A stretch of DNA of 64,000 nucleotides from Erigeron canadensis (GCF_010389155.1 NC_057763.1:31230645-31294644); one strand, 5' to 3'; positions 22,521 to 34,769 are shown, counted from the first letter of the stretch. Translations and numbers: made by a program. Notes: generated from the letters alone by a model not told the origin.

Positions 22521-23209
22521 TATAAATCATATCGTCATTTTATATAAACTTATTCTTTCAAAATTAAATTTCTAAAGTTGATCTTCAAATTTATAATCAG
22601 GTCTCATTTTATTTTTTTTTGAACATTAATCAGGTCTCATTTAGTAAATCTTTTTATGTGTATTTCATACGTATAAATACATATAAATTACTTCTTGTTA
22701 TAACATATCTTTTGTAAGCATTGCTAAACAATGACAAAGTTAATTTATAAAAGTAGTGGCCTTATCAAAACCATGTTGCCAAACTTTTCTATTTCTTTTT
22801 ATATTCATGTTTCCAAACTTCGTTTAACTAAGGGAGCCATTTTCTACGTTCTAGCTATATAATGCAGTCGACAACTCGGCATATATCAATAAGTAGATAT
22901 TAAGTATTTGAACTTACGATGAAATATTTGAGGATTGGGCCTCAACTTATTATTTTAAATATTCGTACAGGAAGTTGGGGTAGAATGCAATTTTCTTGTT
23001 TTATGTGTATCTAAATACTTTCATAGTATATAGAATAGTACATAGAAATATCAATTTTAATTAGAATTGTATTGATTTTAATTATATTATGATCGATCGA
23101 CTTGTTTTATTATTATTATTTAAAAAAAAAAAAAGCTGTTCTTGTCATTCACTACTATATGAATATCCTATTTAAAAACAAAAAAAAACATATGTTAAAA
23201 GTTAAATTA

Positions 23210-23730
23210 TACTCCTTCAGAAAAGTTAGAAAGTGGTCGAAGTTAATGTCAAAATCCAACCATAAATTGGTTTAGACAACTTTCAGGGTATTAATTTTGC
23301 TGTAAATCAAAGTAAAACATATCACAATACTTTCTGTAATAGTAATGATAGAAACACTTAACGTTCAATAGGTATATTCGCTTAGGTGTTTTGTGATTAT
23401 AAATAAATTCTTTGTCTATTTTTACACTATCGAAAAGACGAAAAATGTATTTTATTAACCAAATTAAGGGCAGGCGCGCAACATCTCTTTCTTGATAAAT
23501 GGAGACATGGAGTCATAGATAATTGCAATGGGCTGGTAATGAGATGGCTTGTAGTTCGGCCTAGTAAGTTATTGGACCAATTGGTTTTCTTTTTAACATG
23601 GGCTTGGTTAAATTGGGTGATGTGCAGTTGCGCTCCATGTCTGATGTGTCCATGAGGAACCAGTCTTTCGCTTGTCCAAATAACAAGCTATCTAATCTTA
23701 CAAAACTTTGTGGATAGGTGTAAGGCCGAA
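23210..23730 (+). repeat. Diverged copy of the GRP-d downstream block
   Basis: Matches 10520-10930 in order: GTTAGAAAGT, ATTTTGCTGTAAATCAAAGTA, AGTAATGATA, TTATAAATAAATTCTTTGTCT, GATGGCTTGTAG, CCATGAGGAACCAG and AACAAGCTAT. Probably an old segmental duplication that accompanied GRP duplication. Confidence 0.55.
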
Positions 23731-23942
23731 TGTTCATGTTTCAAAAGAAAAAGATAATATTGGTTTCGAGTAAATTAGATCGATCACCTGATGGCCTGTA
23801 AAAAACTAAAAAGTGGAAAAAGTTTACTACAGTAATTAAGTAGTTGGATACTACTAATTTAGGGCAAATTATAAATGTAGAAAGATACCAAATAAAATAC
23901 ACAATTTTTGATTAAGGAAAAACCTAGCTTGCTACTAGAACC

Positions 23943-24247
23943 TGTTGGAATGTTTGGGTCATCCACGTGTAGGTAGGATTGACCAAGAGATAATCTTGGA
24001 TGACAGGTTGTAAACTTGGTGGCCAAGGCTAATATATTAATTGGTATTGTATTGAAATTAGGATACATAGTTACCATATTTAGTCATTCCTAGTTATAGA
24101 CAAATTGGTTTATGTTAGTCTATATATATCGTGAATTAGATGGGTAGGGAATGTACAACAAAAATTGGAGTTTTGTGTTATTTTTTCTTCAATAAAAGTT
24201 GCGTGTTCTTGGCAAATCTTTTCTGTCTTTTGCTCTGTTTTACTTTA
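23943..24247 (+). repeat. 5' LTR of the copia element
   Basis: Begins TGTTGGAATG and ends TTTTACTTTA, so the termini are TG...TA rather than the usual TG...CA; the 3' LTR has the same ends and the GAACC duplication confirms them. A TATATATA motif at about 24123 is a candidate promoter. Confidence 0.9.
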
Positions 24248-24249
24248 AT

Positions 24250-24261
24250 TGGTATCAGAGC
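24250..24261 (+). other. Primer-binding site (initiator Met tRNA)
   Basis: TGGTATCAGAGC two bases after the 5' LTR, complementary to the 3' end of plant initiator methionine tRNA. Confidence 0.9.
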
Positions 24262-24550
24262 TGCGTTCAAGAGGATTAGAAATTCAGATTCTAAACCTGC
24301 GTTTTCTGGTTTAGAATTCGATCAAGGAGTAATACGTTTACCTGCGTTCAAGAAGATCAGAAACTCAGACTCAACCTGCGAGTTCTGATCGTATTCTTTT
24401 TATTCCAGCCCGATCAGAAAGTCAAAAAGCTGTTTGTTTTTTTTTTGATCAGCAAGTCAGGAAAACAATTCTCTTTGGCTCGATTTTTCTCTAAGCCGTA
24501 GATAAGGGCTGGAAAAATCACCACTTTGAATTTACTCACGAAGATCAAAG

Positions 24551-27500
24551 ATGACAGGAGGTACTGATGATGGCAAGACACCGAGTACAACGGCGTTACA
24601 GTGTCCAATGCTCACATCAACAAATTATACACTCTGGGCCATAAGAATTAAAGCGGTGTTTAAAGGCTCATGGCGTATGGGATTGTATAGAATCTGGAAC
24701 CGGAACTAGTAGTACCGATTCAAAGAAAGATAACATGGCGATAGCGTTGTTGCTACAATCAATCCCCGATGAGTTGGCTTTGCAAGTAGGAAATCTTAAA
24801 AGGTCAAAAGATATGTGGGATGGGATTAAAGCACAAAACGTGGGCGCTGAGAGAGTGCGGGAAGCTCGACTTCAGACTCTCATCTCCGAATTTGAAGGAG
24901 TCAAGATGAAGGAGACAAGTACAATAGGCGAATTCGCAAGCAAGTTATCTGGTATGGCTACAACTGCAGCCGCACTTGGAACTCCCTTTGAGGAATCTCG
25001 ACTTGTAACAAAATTCCTTAATGGGTTACCAGGACGTTTCATCCTTATGGTTGCCTCGATTGAACAAATGCTTGACTTAAAAACAACGAAGCTCGATGAG
25101 GTTGTGGGAAGGATGAAAGCATATGAAGAAAGAATAAAAGGGGAGGAAACTCATGGTGGCGAACAAGAACACCTAATGTTTACTTCTGCGTCAAGCAGTT
25201 CGTCAAGATCTAACTCTAACAGCGCTAATAGAGGACGGGGTAAGGGGTCAAACCGTGGTAGAGGGGGAGGTCGTGGACAAGGACAGTCAAGCCGAGCCCA
25301 AAATAAAGCAAATAATAATGATAAACTAAAGGGAAAAACCCGTGACTACTCCAAAATCCAATGTTACCGCTGTGATAAATTTGGACACTTTGTGTCAAGA
25401 TGTCCGGAGCGAAAGAAGGAGGGACACAACAACAATGATGAACAGAATGATGACGACCAAGCACTTTTTATGGCAGGAATTGTTGAATCCGTCTATCTCA
25501 ATGAAGAAAGAGTTGTGCCGAGCAAGTATGAGTGCAAAGAAAATGATTCATGGTGTTTGGACAACGGAGCAAGCAACCACATGACAGGTAATATCACTTT
25601 CTTTGCTGAACTAAATACTCGCATACGGGGCAAAGTAAAATTTGGAGACGGGTCCAAAGTGGATATTTGCAGGAAGGGTTCTATTCTGTTTGTAGGAAAG
25701 ACGGGGGAGAGTCGATTGCTTACTGATATCTACTACATACCAAGTCTCCGTAGCAACATTATCAGCCTCGGACAAGCTACGGAACTTGGGTGTGACATTC
25801 GAATGAAAGACGAGTTCCTCACGATTCGAGATAGCAAAGGAAAAAAGCTGATGCAAGTAACAAGATCAAAAAACCGACTCTATATGATCAAGCTTAAAAC
25901 TGGCACACCAAGATGTTTGCAAGCAATGATAGATAATGAGAGTTGGTTATGGCATGCAAGACTCGGGCATGTTAACTTTGCTACAATGAAACAGATGCAA
26001 CAAAAGGAACTTGTGTATGGACTGCCAGAGATACATCATGACAATCAAATATGTGACTCTTGTTTGATTGGAAAGCAAGCTAGAAAACCATTTGTCAAAG
26101 AAGCAAAGTTCAAGGCTTTAAAACCGCTTGAACTTATCCATGGTGATCTTTGTGGCCCTATCTCCCCTAAAACGACTGCTGGAAATAGGTATGTTTTCGT
26201 TTTGATTGATGATTACTCACGCTATATGTGGACGTATTTTTTGAAAGAAAAAAGTGAAGCGTTTATTATATTCAAAAAGTACAAAGTCAAAGTGGAAGCG
26301 GAGTTAGAAAGAAAAATCAAAACGTTTCGAACTGATCGAGGGGGAGAATTTACTTCGATCGAGTTCAAACAATACTGTGAAAAGGAAGGAGTGCTACGCC
26401 ATCTAACTACACCCTATAACCCACAACAAAATGGTGTAGTAGAAAGAAGAAATCGCACTTTGCTAAATATGACAAGGAGTTTATTAAAAGCTCGTGATGT
26501 TCCAAACTACATGTGGGATGAGGCAATTCGGCATGCAACATCAATTATCAATAAAATTCCAACTCGAGCAATCACTGTCACACCATATGAGGCGTTAAAA
26601 GGCAAGAAACCAAATTTGCAATATTTGAAAGTATTTGGTTGTCAAGCTTATGCAAAAATTGTTGGGATTCACCTCAAGAAGTTGGATAATCGTTCCGAGC
26701 GATTAATATACATCGGAAGTGAGGAAGGAACTGCAGGGTTTAGACTACTTAATCCAACAACTCGGAAAATTGTAATCTGCCGTGATGGTGATGTAGTGTT
26801 TGATGAAAAACGAGGTTGGGAATGGGAAGAGAACTCGGAGCGAGAAAAGGACTCTAGTTCAGGAACTTTTTGGATCAAGGCTGGAGAGGACTTGAATACG
26901 GGGGTGGATAATGATTTAAGTTGGGCACCTACAGATCAGATGGATCAGGCTCATGAAGATGATACCCAAAGTGAAGAATCCGAAAATAATCAACCAACTG
27001 ATTCAGCCCAAACAGTGCAATCAGATACTGCCCAACAACTTGATCCGAATACACATACTAGAAGATCTGAACGAGTTCATAATACTCCCGGCTGGTTCAA
27101 TGATTTTGTATTAAATATTGGCATTACTGATGATGAATATTTAATGCTAGCAGATGATGAACCATACCGATTTGATGATGCAAAAACAAAACCAGAATGG
27201 ATGGAAGCTATGAAACTTGAGCTTGAGTCAATAAATAAAAACCGCACATGGATGTTAGTCGAGCCACCCAAACATGTAAAAGTCATCGGACTAAAGTGGG
27301 TTTTCAAGATCAAGAAAAATGCTGATGGATCTTTGAATAAATATAAGGCAAGACTTGTCGCGAAAGGCTATGTTCAGCAGCCCGGCATTGACTTTGGTGA
27401 AGTATTCACCCCAGTCACAAGACTCGAAACAGTGAGACTCTTACTCGCTTTAGCTGTGAATCAAGGATGGGTTGTGCATCACCTCGATGTAAAATCCGCA

Positions 27501-28701
27501 TTCTTGTATGGAGAATTGAAAGAAGATGTTTTTGTATCTCAACCAGAAGGTTTCGGAAAAAAGGGTGAAGAACATAAAGTATACAAGTTAGCGAAAGCTT
27601 TGTATGGGCTACGACAAGCGCCCCGTGCATGGAATGCGAAGTTGAATGATATCCTAACCAAACTTAAGTTTGTAAGATGTTCACAAGATCATGCGGTGTA
27701 CCGGAAACAAGAGAACAGTCATGTTCTTTTGGTTGGAGTATATGTTGATGACTTGATAATTACGGGCTCTAGCGTGAAACTGATTGAAGCTTTCAAGCAT
27801 GATATGGCTAAACGATTCGAAATGTCAGATTTGGGAATGTTGTCCTACTACTTAGGCATTGAGGTGCAACAAAACAAAGGTAAAATACAAATCAAGCAAG
27901 AATCGTATGCACGAAAGATATTGAGCGAGGTTGGGTTATTAAATTGTAATTTGTCCCATACACCAATGGATCAGAATCTTAAAGTTTCAAAAGATGAAAA
28001 TGGTGAAGATTTTGAAGCAACAAAGTATAGAAAAATTATTGGGTATTTGAGATATTTATTACATACTCGACCCGATTTGGCGTTCTCAGTGGGTGTTGCG
28101 AGTAGATACATGCAAAACCCAAAGAAGTCTCATGCTACATTGGTCAAGCAGATTCTGCGATACTTGAGAGGGACCATCGGACACGGAATTACTTATGCTA
28201 AAGGAGAAAACGTGTTGATTGGATATAGTGATAGTAGCCATAACATCGATCAAGACGATGGAAGAAGTACCACCGGACATGTGTTTTATCTTGGAGAATC
28301 TCCGATTACATGGTGCTCACAAAACAAAGCACCGTGGCGTTGTCATCTTGTGAAGCTGAATACATGGCGGCTAGCTCAGCTTCTTGCCAAGCAATTTGGC
28401 TGAAACAATTGTTCGAGGAATTGGTGGGGCGTGATACAAGGCCAGTGACACTTCGAATAGACAATACTTCAGCTATAGCTCTTGTAAAAAACCCGGTGTT
28501 TCACGGAAGAAGCAAACATATAAAGTCTAGATTTCATTACATACGTGAATGTGTGGACCGAGAAGACATAAATGTTGAACACGTGAACGGGTAGATCAAC
28601 GAGCTGATATACTTACCAAGGCGCTTGGAAGAATGAAGTTTAAAGAAATGATCAGCAAGCTTGGAGTTGAAGATCTAACGCGTCCAAACATTCGGGGGTG
28701 A
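24551..28701 (+). pseudogene. copia gag-pol polyprotein, broken by three single-base indels
   Basis: The gag start is ATG at 24551. A one-base excess near 24662 shifts the frame, and a long frame of 1222 codons runs from ATG 24735 to 28403. In that frame: CCHC knuckle CYRCDKFGHFVSRC at about residue 210, protease DNGASNHMTG at 274, the integrase zinc region (HARLGH ... CDSC) and catalytic D, D, E near 469, 533 and 568, reverse transcriptase with YVDD near 1002, and RNase H near 1162. A one-base loss near 28321 breaks RNase H and a second near 28591 precedes the natural C-terminus at 28699-28701. The rest is intact, with no internal nonsense codon, consistent with young age. Confidence 0.9.
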
Positions 28702-28702
28702 A

Positions 28703-29007
28703 TGTTGGAATGTTTGGGTCATCCACGTGTAGGTAGGATTGACCAAGAGATAATCTTGGATGACAGGTTGTAAACTTGGTGGCCAAGGCTAATCTATTAA
28801 GGGGTATTGTATTGAGATTAGGATACATAGTTATCATATTTAGTCATTCCTAGTTATACACAAATTGGTTTATGTTAGTCTATATATATCGTGAATTAGA
28901 TGGGTAGGGAATGTACAACAAAAATTGGAGTTTTGTGTTATTTTTTCTTCAATAAAAGTTGCGTGTTCTTGGCAAATCTTTTCTGTCTTTTGCTCTGTTT
29001 TACTTTA
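28703..29007 (+). repeat. 3' LTR of the copia element
   Basis: Same 305-bp length and termini as the 5' LTR. A G-rich purine tract, GGGGGTGAA, lies directly in front of it (28694-28702) and overlaps the pol stop codon. Confidence 0.9.
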
Positions 29008-29261
29008 GAACCAACTTGTTTAGTGGTTGTAGTCTTTGTCTCTAAAGATATAGGTCATGGGTTCGATCTTCATTCCCAGCAAGGCTGGAGGCCTTTTCTA
29101 CCTCTACTAGAACTTAACAGCAGTCTATCTACCTTTGATAGCGGTAGAGTGTCTACATCTCAACCTCCCCATATACCGTAAAAGACAGTATCGGGACCCA
29201 AAAACCTTGGAAGACGCCTCTTCGGAGTTACTTTACTTTTTCTAAGTACCTTGCTACTAGA

Positions 29262-29853
29262 TAAATTAAATTTGTGTATATTTTTACACCCTTTGAAAAG
29301 TTTATTTGTACAATTGTTTGATAGATTCCTATATTTATAGAAAATTAATTTTCTTCCAAATGAATCATTATTTGTGTCTAAGAAATAACTTTTGATTAAT
29401 TGAATAATACATTGTTAAGTAATGAGTTGCAACGGTGATAAACGAAGTCATATATATCGATCAATAAATTAATCTAATGTCAACTTTTGTAGCGATATAG
29501 GGAGTAATATATAGAATGATGGCCACCCCATTGATGAGTTGCAACGTGCATACCTAGGGATATATATGATCTAGATGAGGAAGAATTATTGAAACCAGTT
29601 TTTCTATATATAGAAATTGAACATGTCAAACTGTAGCATCTTCAAATCATGACATAATACTTTGAATTCGTTATCAGAATATCCAAAAACGCTTACAACG
29701 AACTACTAACCGTATTCAGAAGTAAATGCTCAATCGATATATTGTACATGGTTCATGATCCTATAAATAGCTAGCTACATGAAATTGTATCTAATTCATC
29801 AAAAACCATATATATATATATAGCTAGCAAAAAGTTTCTCTGAATATAAGAAT
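29262..29853 (+). promoter_or_regulatory. Upstream region of GRP-g with TATA box
   Basis: AT-rich. TATAAATA at 29762-29769 lies about 85 bp before the GRP-g ATG. TATA repeats and GCTAGC motifs follow in the leader. No other feature seen. Confidence 0.55.
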
Positions 29854-30923
29854 ATGAAGATGAAAGCGTTCATAGTTCTGTTTGTTCTGTTTTCGGTTGT
29901 TCTTTTGGTGTCATCAACTGCAGAGGTCGAAACATCAAAAGATGAAAGAAACGGTAAGTTTTCTTGCTTATAAATCATTCTTTTTTTATTTATTGATAGA
30001 GTTACTATTTAATTTACGCTACTACTCTCTAATTAATGGTTTTTGGGCAATTGGGCTGTAAATCAAATGAACAACGTTCTATATTTGAAAACTTTTTTTA
30101 AACAATCCAACATGATGAACAAATAAACGTTTGAGAATTTGAACATAGTTGTTGTTCATTCATTAATGTTGTTCGTAAACGTTTGAGAATTTGAATTGTA
30201 CGCTCGTGAATATGTTTAATAGTTTGTTCATAAAAACGCACGTGAATATATTCAATAGTTTGTTCAAATGTTCGTTTATATATATCCATGTATTTATAGT
30301 CTTAAGACATTTAGGTTTTATTTTTTCTTATAACTATAATTATGTCTTTTTAAAACAATTTGGATAATTTATTATAATGTTCTTATATTATATTTTAAAT
30401 TCTCTACTTATAAAATTTCTATTTTTCAATTCGTTTTTATTTGTTGGGGAACAATAAACTTTTTTTTTCAGATATTTTTTAACCATTCGTTAAATTAAAC
30501 GAACAAACATGAATAAAGTCTTGGTTGTTTTGTTTGTTTATATGCCTAACTAATGGTACTTTCAACGATACAGCGGAGAAAGATCAAGAAGAATCTCATG
30601 TGAACGGATATGGTGGTGGTGGTGGTGGTTGGGGAGGATATGGTGGTGGTGGATATGGGGGACCTGGCGGTGGATGGGGTGGATACGGTAACGGATGGGG
30701 TGGACGTGGAGGATATGGTGGTGGTGGATGGGGAGGTGGTCCTGGCGGCGGTGGTTGGGGTGGTGGCCGTGGTGGTTGGGGTGGTGGTCGCGGTGGTTGG
30801 GGAGGAGGAAGGGGTTGTAGGTTTGGGTGTTGCGGTGGTTGGTATGGTTATCAAGGTTGTAGCCGTTGTTGTCGCTCCCTTACTGAAGCAATCGCCTTTA
30901 ACGAACAAGAAGCAACCCCATAA
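29854..30923 (+). CDS. GRP-g: secreted class II glycine-rich protein, 149 aa
   Basis: Exons 29854-29953 and 30574-30923; strong GGTAAGT donor, GATACAG acceptor, phase 1. The product starts MKMKAFIVLFVLFSVVLLVS, a signal peptide ending near STA at 21-23. A short charged linker is followed by GGGGGWGGYG and GGGRGGWGG repeats, then CRFGCC-GGWYGYQG-CSRCC and the tail SLTEAIAFNEQ. It has the most glycine- and tryptophan-rich centre of the cluster. The 620-bp intron contains doubled phrases (AAACGTTTGAGAATTTGAA near 30125 and 30177) that look like local duplication. Function by family only: secreted, wall-associated, possible receptor-kinase ligand. Confidence 0.85.
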
Positions 30924-31971
30924 GCTAGCCGGAATACTAAGCTATGAAAAAAATGTACGTGTTGTGTTATACATACGCGGCTAAACGCGTAAAATATATA
31001 TCCATATACATGCATGATGTTTGCATGTATCTATATATATCGAATATATCGATAGCTAGCTAGTTTAACAAGTATTTCCAATTTGTACGATGTAAAGAAG
31101 CATAATAAATATACGAATAAAGTTATGGAGGTTTTGTGTCTGTTATCATCAAGTGTTAACTATGCTGTCATCTAACAAAAAATAATGAAGAAAAAACGAA
31201 CATATCATAAGAATTAAGGGAAGCCATATGGACATATGGTGTCTAGTATCATTATTTCTTTCACTAATTAGTAATTAACCCTTAACGTGGCATGGACTGT
31301 GGTAGTTTGGTCAGCTAAATTCTCCAAGTACCTGGGCATGTGACCCATAATTTAAAAGCTCCTATTGGGCTATATTGCTAAGCTACCGGCCCATATTTTT
31401 GGTGGTGACCGCTAAGTGATGACCAAACTAATCATGTGGTAGATCATTCGTTTCCTTACTAAAATCCTAAAGTCTGTGCATAAAAAAACTTATACCTTTT
31501 ATATTAAAAGTTCGTCCCTAATTTTCATGATAAATGTACAAACAATTTATACACCTTAAACACAGTGCTAATGACTGTATTTAGCAAACCCCCAAAAAAT
31601 ATACTTACATTTGTAGAATCAAGTTCTCTTTATAAATCATGAATTCCATATTATATATTGAGTATTGTTTTTTATAAACGGGAATTTCACATTATTTAAT
31701 TTTAATGAAGTCATCTAAATTACTAATTATTATTGCCAAAAACTACTAGAGATATGTGGAAAAAACCTTATCAAGTAAGACCATAAATCTTGACCCTTGA
31801 TTTTAATACAAGGGTCTAGATTTTCCCAAGTTCAAGTTGAGAGAACTTTAAAGAATCCTATAAAAAAAAAAAAATTTTATATATAAATTACTCTAAAATC
31901 ATAATATTGAAGTTATGTGATGATATAAAATAGAGTTGTTCTAAGGCATGCTAACATGTGTAAATAATGCA

Positions 31972-32002
<31 letters not shown>
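30924..32002. other. 3' flank of GRP-g and AT-rich spacer
   Basis: 3' UTR to about 31130, then AT-rich DNA ending in a (TA)n tract at 31977-32002. No gene. Confidence 0.5.
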
Positions 32003-32402
32003 GGTAACACTCAGGTGAGAACAGTCTTAAAATAAGAACGATGAGAACACTTAAAAAAATCATTTTGATGCATTAAAAGTCCATATAACTAACATAGTGC
32101 ATAACTAATTATCATTATTTAAGTGTTTAACAACACATTGATCCATCAAAATCGAAAAAATCACGTTTTTTGGTGGATGCATCATTTTGAAGAATATGCA
32201 TCCAAGATGGATGCACAAAACAAAAAACATGATTTTCTTGATTTTGACAGGCCAATGTGTTGTTATACACTTAAATAATGATAATTAGTTATGCACTATG
32301 TTTGTTTTATGGACTTTTAAAGCATCAAAATGATGTTTTTAAAGTGTTCTCACCGTTCTTATTTTAAAACTGTTCTTATGTGATTGTCCCCCTATATAGG
32401 GT

Positions 32403-32405
<3 letters not shown>
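32003..32405. mobile_element. Palindromic MITE family M1, copy 1
   Basis: The two halves are inverted repeats of one another along most of the element. Diagnostic phrases are GAGAACACTT, CATTTTGATGCATTAAAAG and AACTAATTATCATTATTTAAG, each present in both orientations; the centre has GATGCATC and GGATGCAC. Ends are GGTAAC...GTTAC with TA microsatellite on both sides. Copies 2 and 3 at 34770-35163 and 37112-37425. Confidence 0.85.
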
Positions 32406-32457
<52 letters not shown>

Positions 32458-32924
32458 ATTTTATGAATTTTGAGGTAACAGATATACTTTTTTTTTAAAA
32501 TAATGTAATTTATAAGGTTTAAACTTCCAATATGATTTTGTGGTCAAACAGTTGTTTTTTTTTTTTTTTTTAAACAGCTGTGGTCAAACAGTTTGCCTTA
32601 CAAGAGATTTTAGATTTAAATCTTACAGTATTAAATAACATCTTGAGATTGGCCGTCTAAAGGTTCAAAAACAACAGTAACTATACCAGTGTAGTATCCC
32701 TGTGTCAAAATTTTAAATTAAAGAGTAACCCAAACAAAAAAATTTCCGCCATTATGAGTTTATTGTTGATTATATATACACATGTGATTTCAATTGAAGT
32801 CATTGTAAAAGGAGGAAAATCAGTAAAGTTGAACCGGGTAGAAAGATTCGGGTTCTGTGTTTCAAACAACTCCACATTATTCACGGACGAATGAAGAAAC
32901 CGCAAAATCTGCCAATAAACTAAA
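32406..32924. other. TA microsatellite and AT-rich spacer
   Basis: (TA)n at about 32406-32448 followed by (TG)4 and T-rich DNA. TGTGGTCAAACAG occurs twice, near 32538 and 32579. No gene. Confidence 0.5.
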
Positions 32925-33482
32925 ACCGGATTGAGATGTTCTTGAAATAACATATGCCGTAATCCTTTATCGACATGTGTACTTTAAATTTATTTATTTA
33001 ATTAAATTATTTTTTTAATTGTATATCAATTTAATTTCCTTATTAGACTTAGAATCAAACTCTAAATCTTAGCTAATACAAAAGACATTATAACCTTATT
33101 TTATTGATCGTTTTATCATTAATAATTTATCTCTTTTTCTTTCTCAATATTTCAACTTCTATTATTTATATTAATTATAATAAGTTATTAACATGAAAAT
33201 TTCAAAATTTGAGTTTACAATCCGAAATCAAAAGGCTATATGCCGTCATCCACTATGTTTACAAGTTTCGATTTTGATGTAATTCTAAAAATTTAAAGTA
33301 AATCCAAAATTCTAACTAAACATATATTATATATATCGTTACTGTTTATTATAATTTAGCTTTGATCATCGGTTTATTTTAACCATAATTTATTTCATAC
33401 TCATGAATCATATATGAGGCATATTCGAATTTTTTTATAATACAATCTACTATATAGCTACCGTACATCGTATTAAAACTAG
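32925..33482 (+). mobile_element. Family-A Helitron-like element, copy 1
   Basis: Starts near CCAATAAACTAAAACCGGATT and ends GTACATCGTATTAAAACTAG. Better preserved starts of the family read TCTACCAATA. TC at the 5' end and CTAG at the 3' end, without terminal inverted repeats, fit a non-autonomous Helitron. Internal ATCCTTTATCGACATGTGT is conserved in all copies. Confidence 0.6.
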
Positions 33483-33534
33483 ATTATATATATATACTCG
33501 AATTTCTTTCTCAATCCTGTTTTAGTTTCTTGGT

Positions 33535-33660
33535 AGATATATATCTACCAATATACTAAAACAGGATTATAGTATCCTTAAAACGACATGTGGCAGAATC
33601 CTTGATCGACATGTGTTCTTTATGAGGGCTATCGTACATCGTATGAGTATTAGGACTAAT
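33535..33660 (+). mobile_element. Family-A Helitron-like element, copy 2 (internally deleted)
   Basis: TCTACCAATATACTAAAACA start, the ATCCTTGATCGACATGTGT block, then directly the 3' part GGCTATCGTACATCGTATG. About 430 bp of interior are missing. Confidence 0.6.
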
Positions 33661-33681
33661 ATATATATATATATATATATA

Positions 33682-34131
33682 CCAATAAAATAAAACAGGA
33701 TTGAGATGTTTTTAAAACGACACGTGACATAATCCTAAATCGACACGTGTCTTTTTAATTTGTTTACTTTATTAAATTATTTTTTTTTAGTTCTATATAG
33801 ATTCAAATTCTTTATTAGATTTAGAATTAAACTCTAACTATTGGCTTATAAAAATACAAAACCTATTATAACTTTATTTGATTGATCATTTTCTCATTAA
33901 TATTTCTTTTTATTTTTCAATTCTTATTGTTTATATTACTTATAATAATAAAGTAAATTCAAAACTTTAACTAAATATATATTTTTATTTATTATTAATG
34001 TTTATTATAATTTAGTTTCAATGATCGGTTTATTTTAATCATAATTTATTTCATACACACTAATCATGCATGTGACATATTCAAATTTATTTATAATACA
34101 ATTTATATAGCTACCGTACTTCATACGCACT
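33682..34131 (+). mobile_element. Family-A Helitron-like element, copy 3
   Basis: Follows copy 2 after a TA tract. It starts CCAATAAAATAAAACAGGAT and ends ACTTCATACGCACTAG. Head-to-tail arrangement of three related copies is typical of Helitrons. Confidence 0.6.
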
Positions 34132-34769
34132 AGTATATATTTTTCCACCACAAACCCCTTTACCTCCGACAAACTAGTAATGTAGTAGGTAATTCAATAG
34201 CAGAATCCAGGGCTACTTTTATTATATAATTTTTATAATATTATATCTTTTTAATTGTATTCCTTCCAACCGGCCCACCTTGACCGGCCGTGCATGTCCC
34301 TTGATTCTGTACGTCACCTTTGTCCACAACAAGTATCATGTATTCATGTTGGATTATCATAACAAACAAATTTTACGGCTCGATTGGACATCTACTCAAA
34401 TACAAATGATAACATACATTATACTATAATAAAGCAGTTCAAAAAAAAAAACAAAAAACATCATAATACAATATAATAAAATACTTTTACTAAATCTAAA
34501 TTTTAAAGTACAACAAATAATCATATAGACGACGGAAAAGGTTCATGTGAGAATCATCTGAATTGAAAGAACCATCAAAACTTATAAATTATAATTTGAT
34601 GATCATATATGAATAATATATACGAACAAATTCGTTTACATATAAATATATCAAATTATACTTAATACTAACTATGTTCATATGTGAACGGATCTCACAT
34701 GAAGCTTACCCTATAGACTATTATGAAGCAATTAACTATATATATATATATACATATGTATATAAAATA
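34132..34769. other. AT-rich spacer
   Basis: No gene. An AAAAAAAAAACAAAAAAC tract and a TA-rich stretch leading into the next MITE are the only features. Confidence 0.5.

Larger units (their letters stand above)
22047..23927. other. Spacer upstream of GRP-f
   Basis: Includes family-B copy 2 (22240-22520) and, at 23210-23730, a block similar to 10520-10930 downstream of GRP-d. No gene. Confidence 0.45.
23943..29007 (+). mobile_element. Ty1/copia LTR retrotransposon, 5065 bp
   Basis: Two 305-bp LTRs, a Met-tRNA primer site, gag-pol coding DNA and a purine tract bounded by a GAACC target-site duplication (23938-23942 and 29008-29012). The order protease, integrase, reverse transcriptase, RNase H is that of copia. 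About six differences between the LTRs (~98% identity) indicate a fairly recent insertion. Three single-base indels break the coding frame, so this copy is not autonomous now. Confidence 0.95.
23928..29261 (+). mobile_element. tRNA-type SINE interrupted by the copia element
   Basis: CTTGCTACTAGA occurs at 23928-23939 and again at 29250-29261, a 12-bp target-site duplication. Between them, ignoring the copia element, lies a body of about 240 bp (29008-29249) with a pol III A-box-like TTAGTGGTTGTAGTC and a B-box-like GGGTTCGATCTTC, as in plant tRNA-derived SINEs. The copia element sits within the first five bases (GAACC) of the SINE. Confidence 0.75.

Noticed and set aside
24140..24388. Small ORF in the copia 5' LTR and leader (repeated at 28900)
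   Set aside because: It is LTR sequence reading through to the primer site, duplicated with the LTR.
29030..29070. tRNA gene
   Set aside because: A- and B-box-like motifs are present but no cloverleaf can be drawn; together with the flanking 12-bp duplication this is a SINE.
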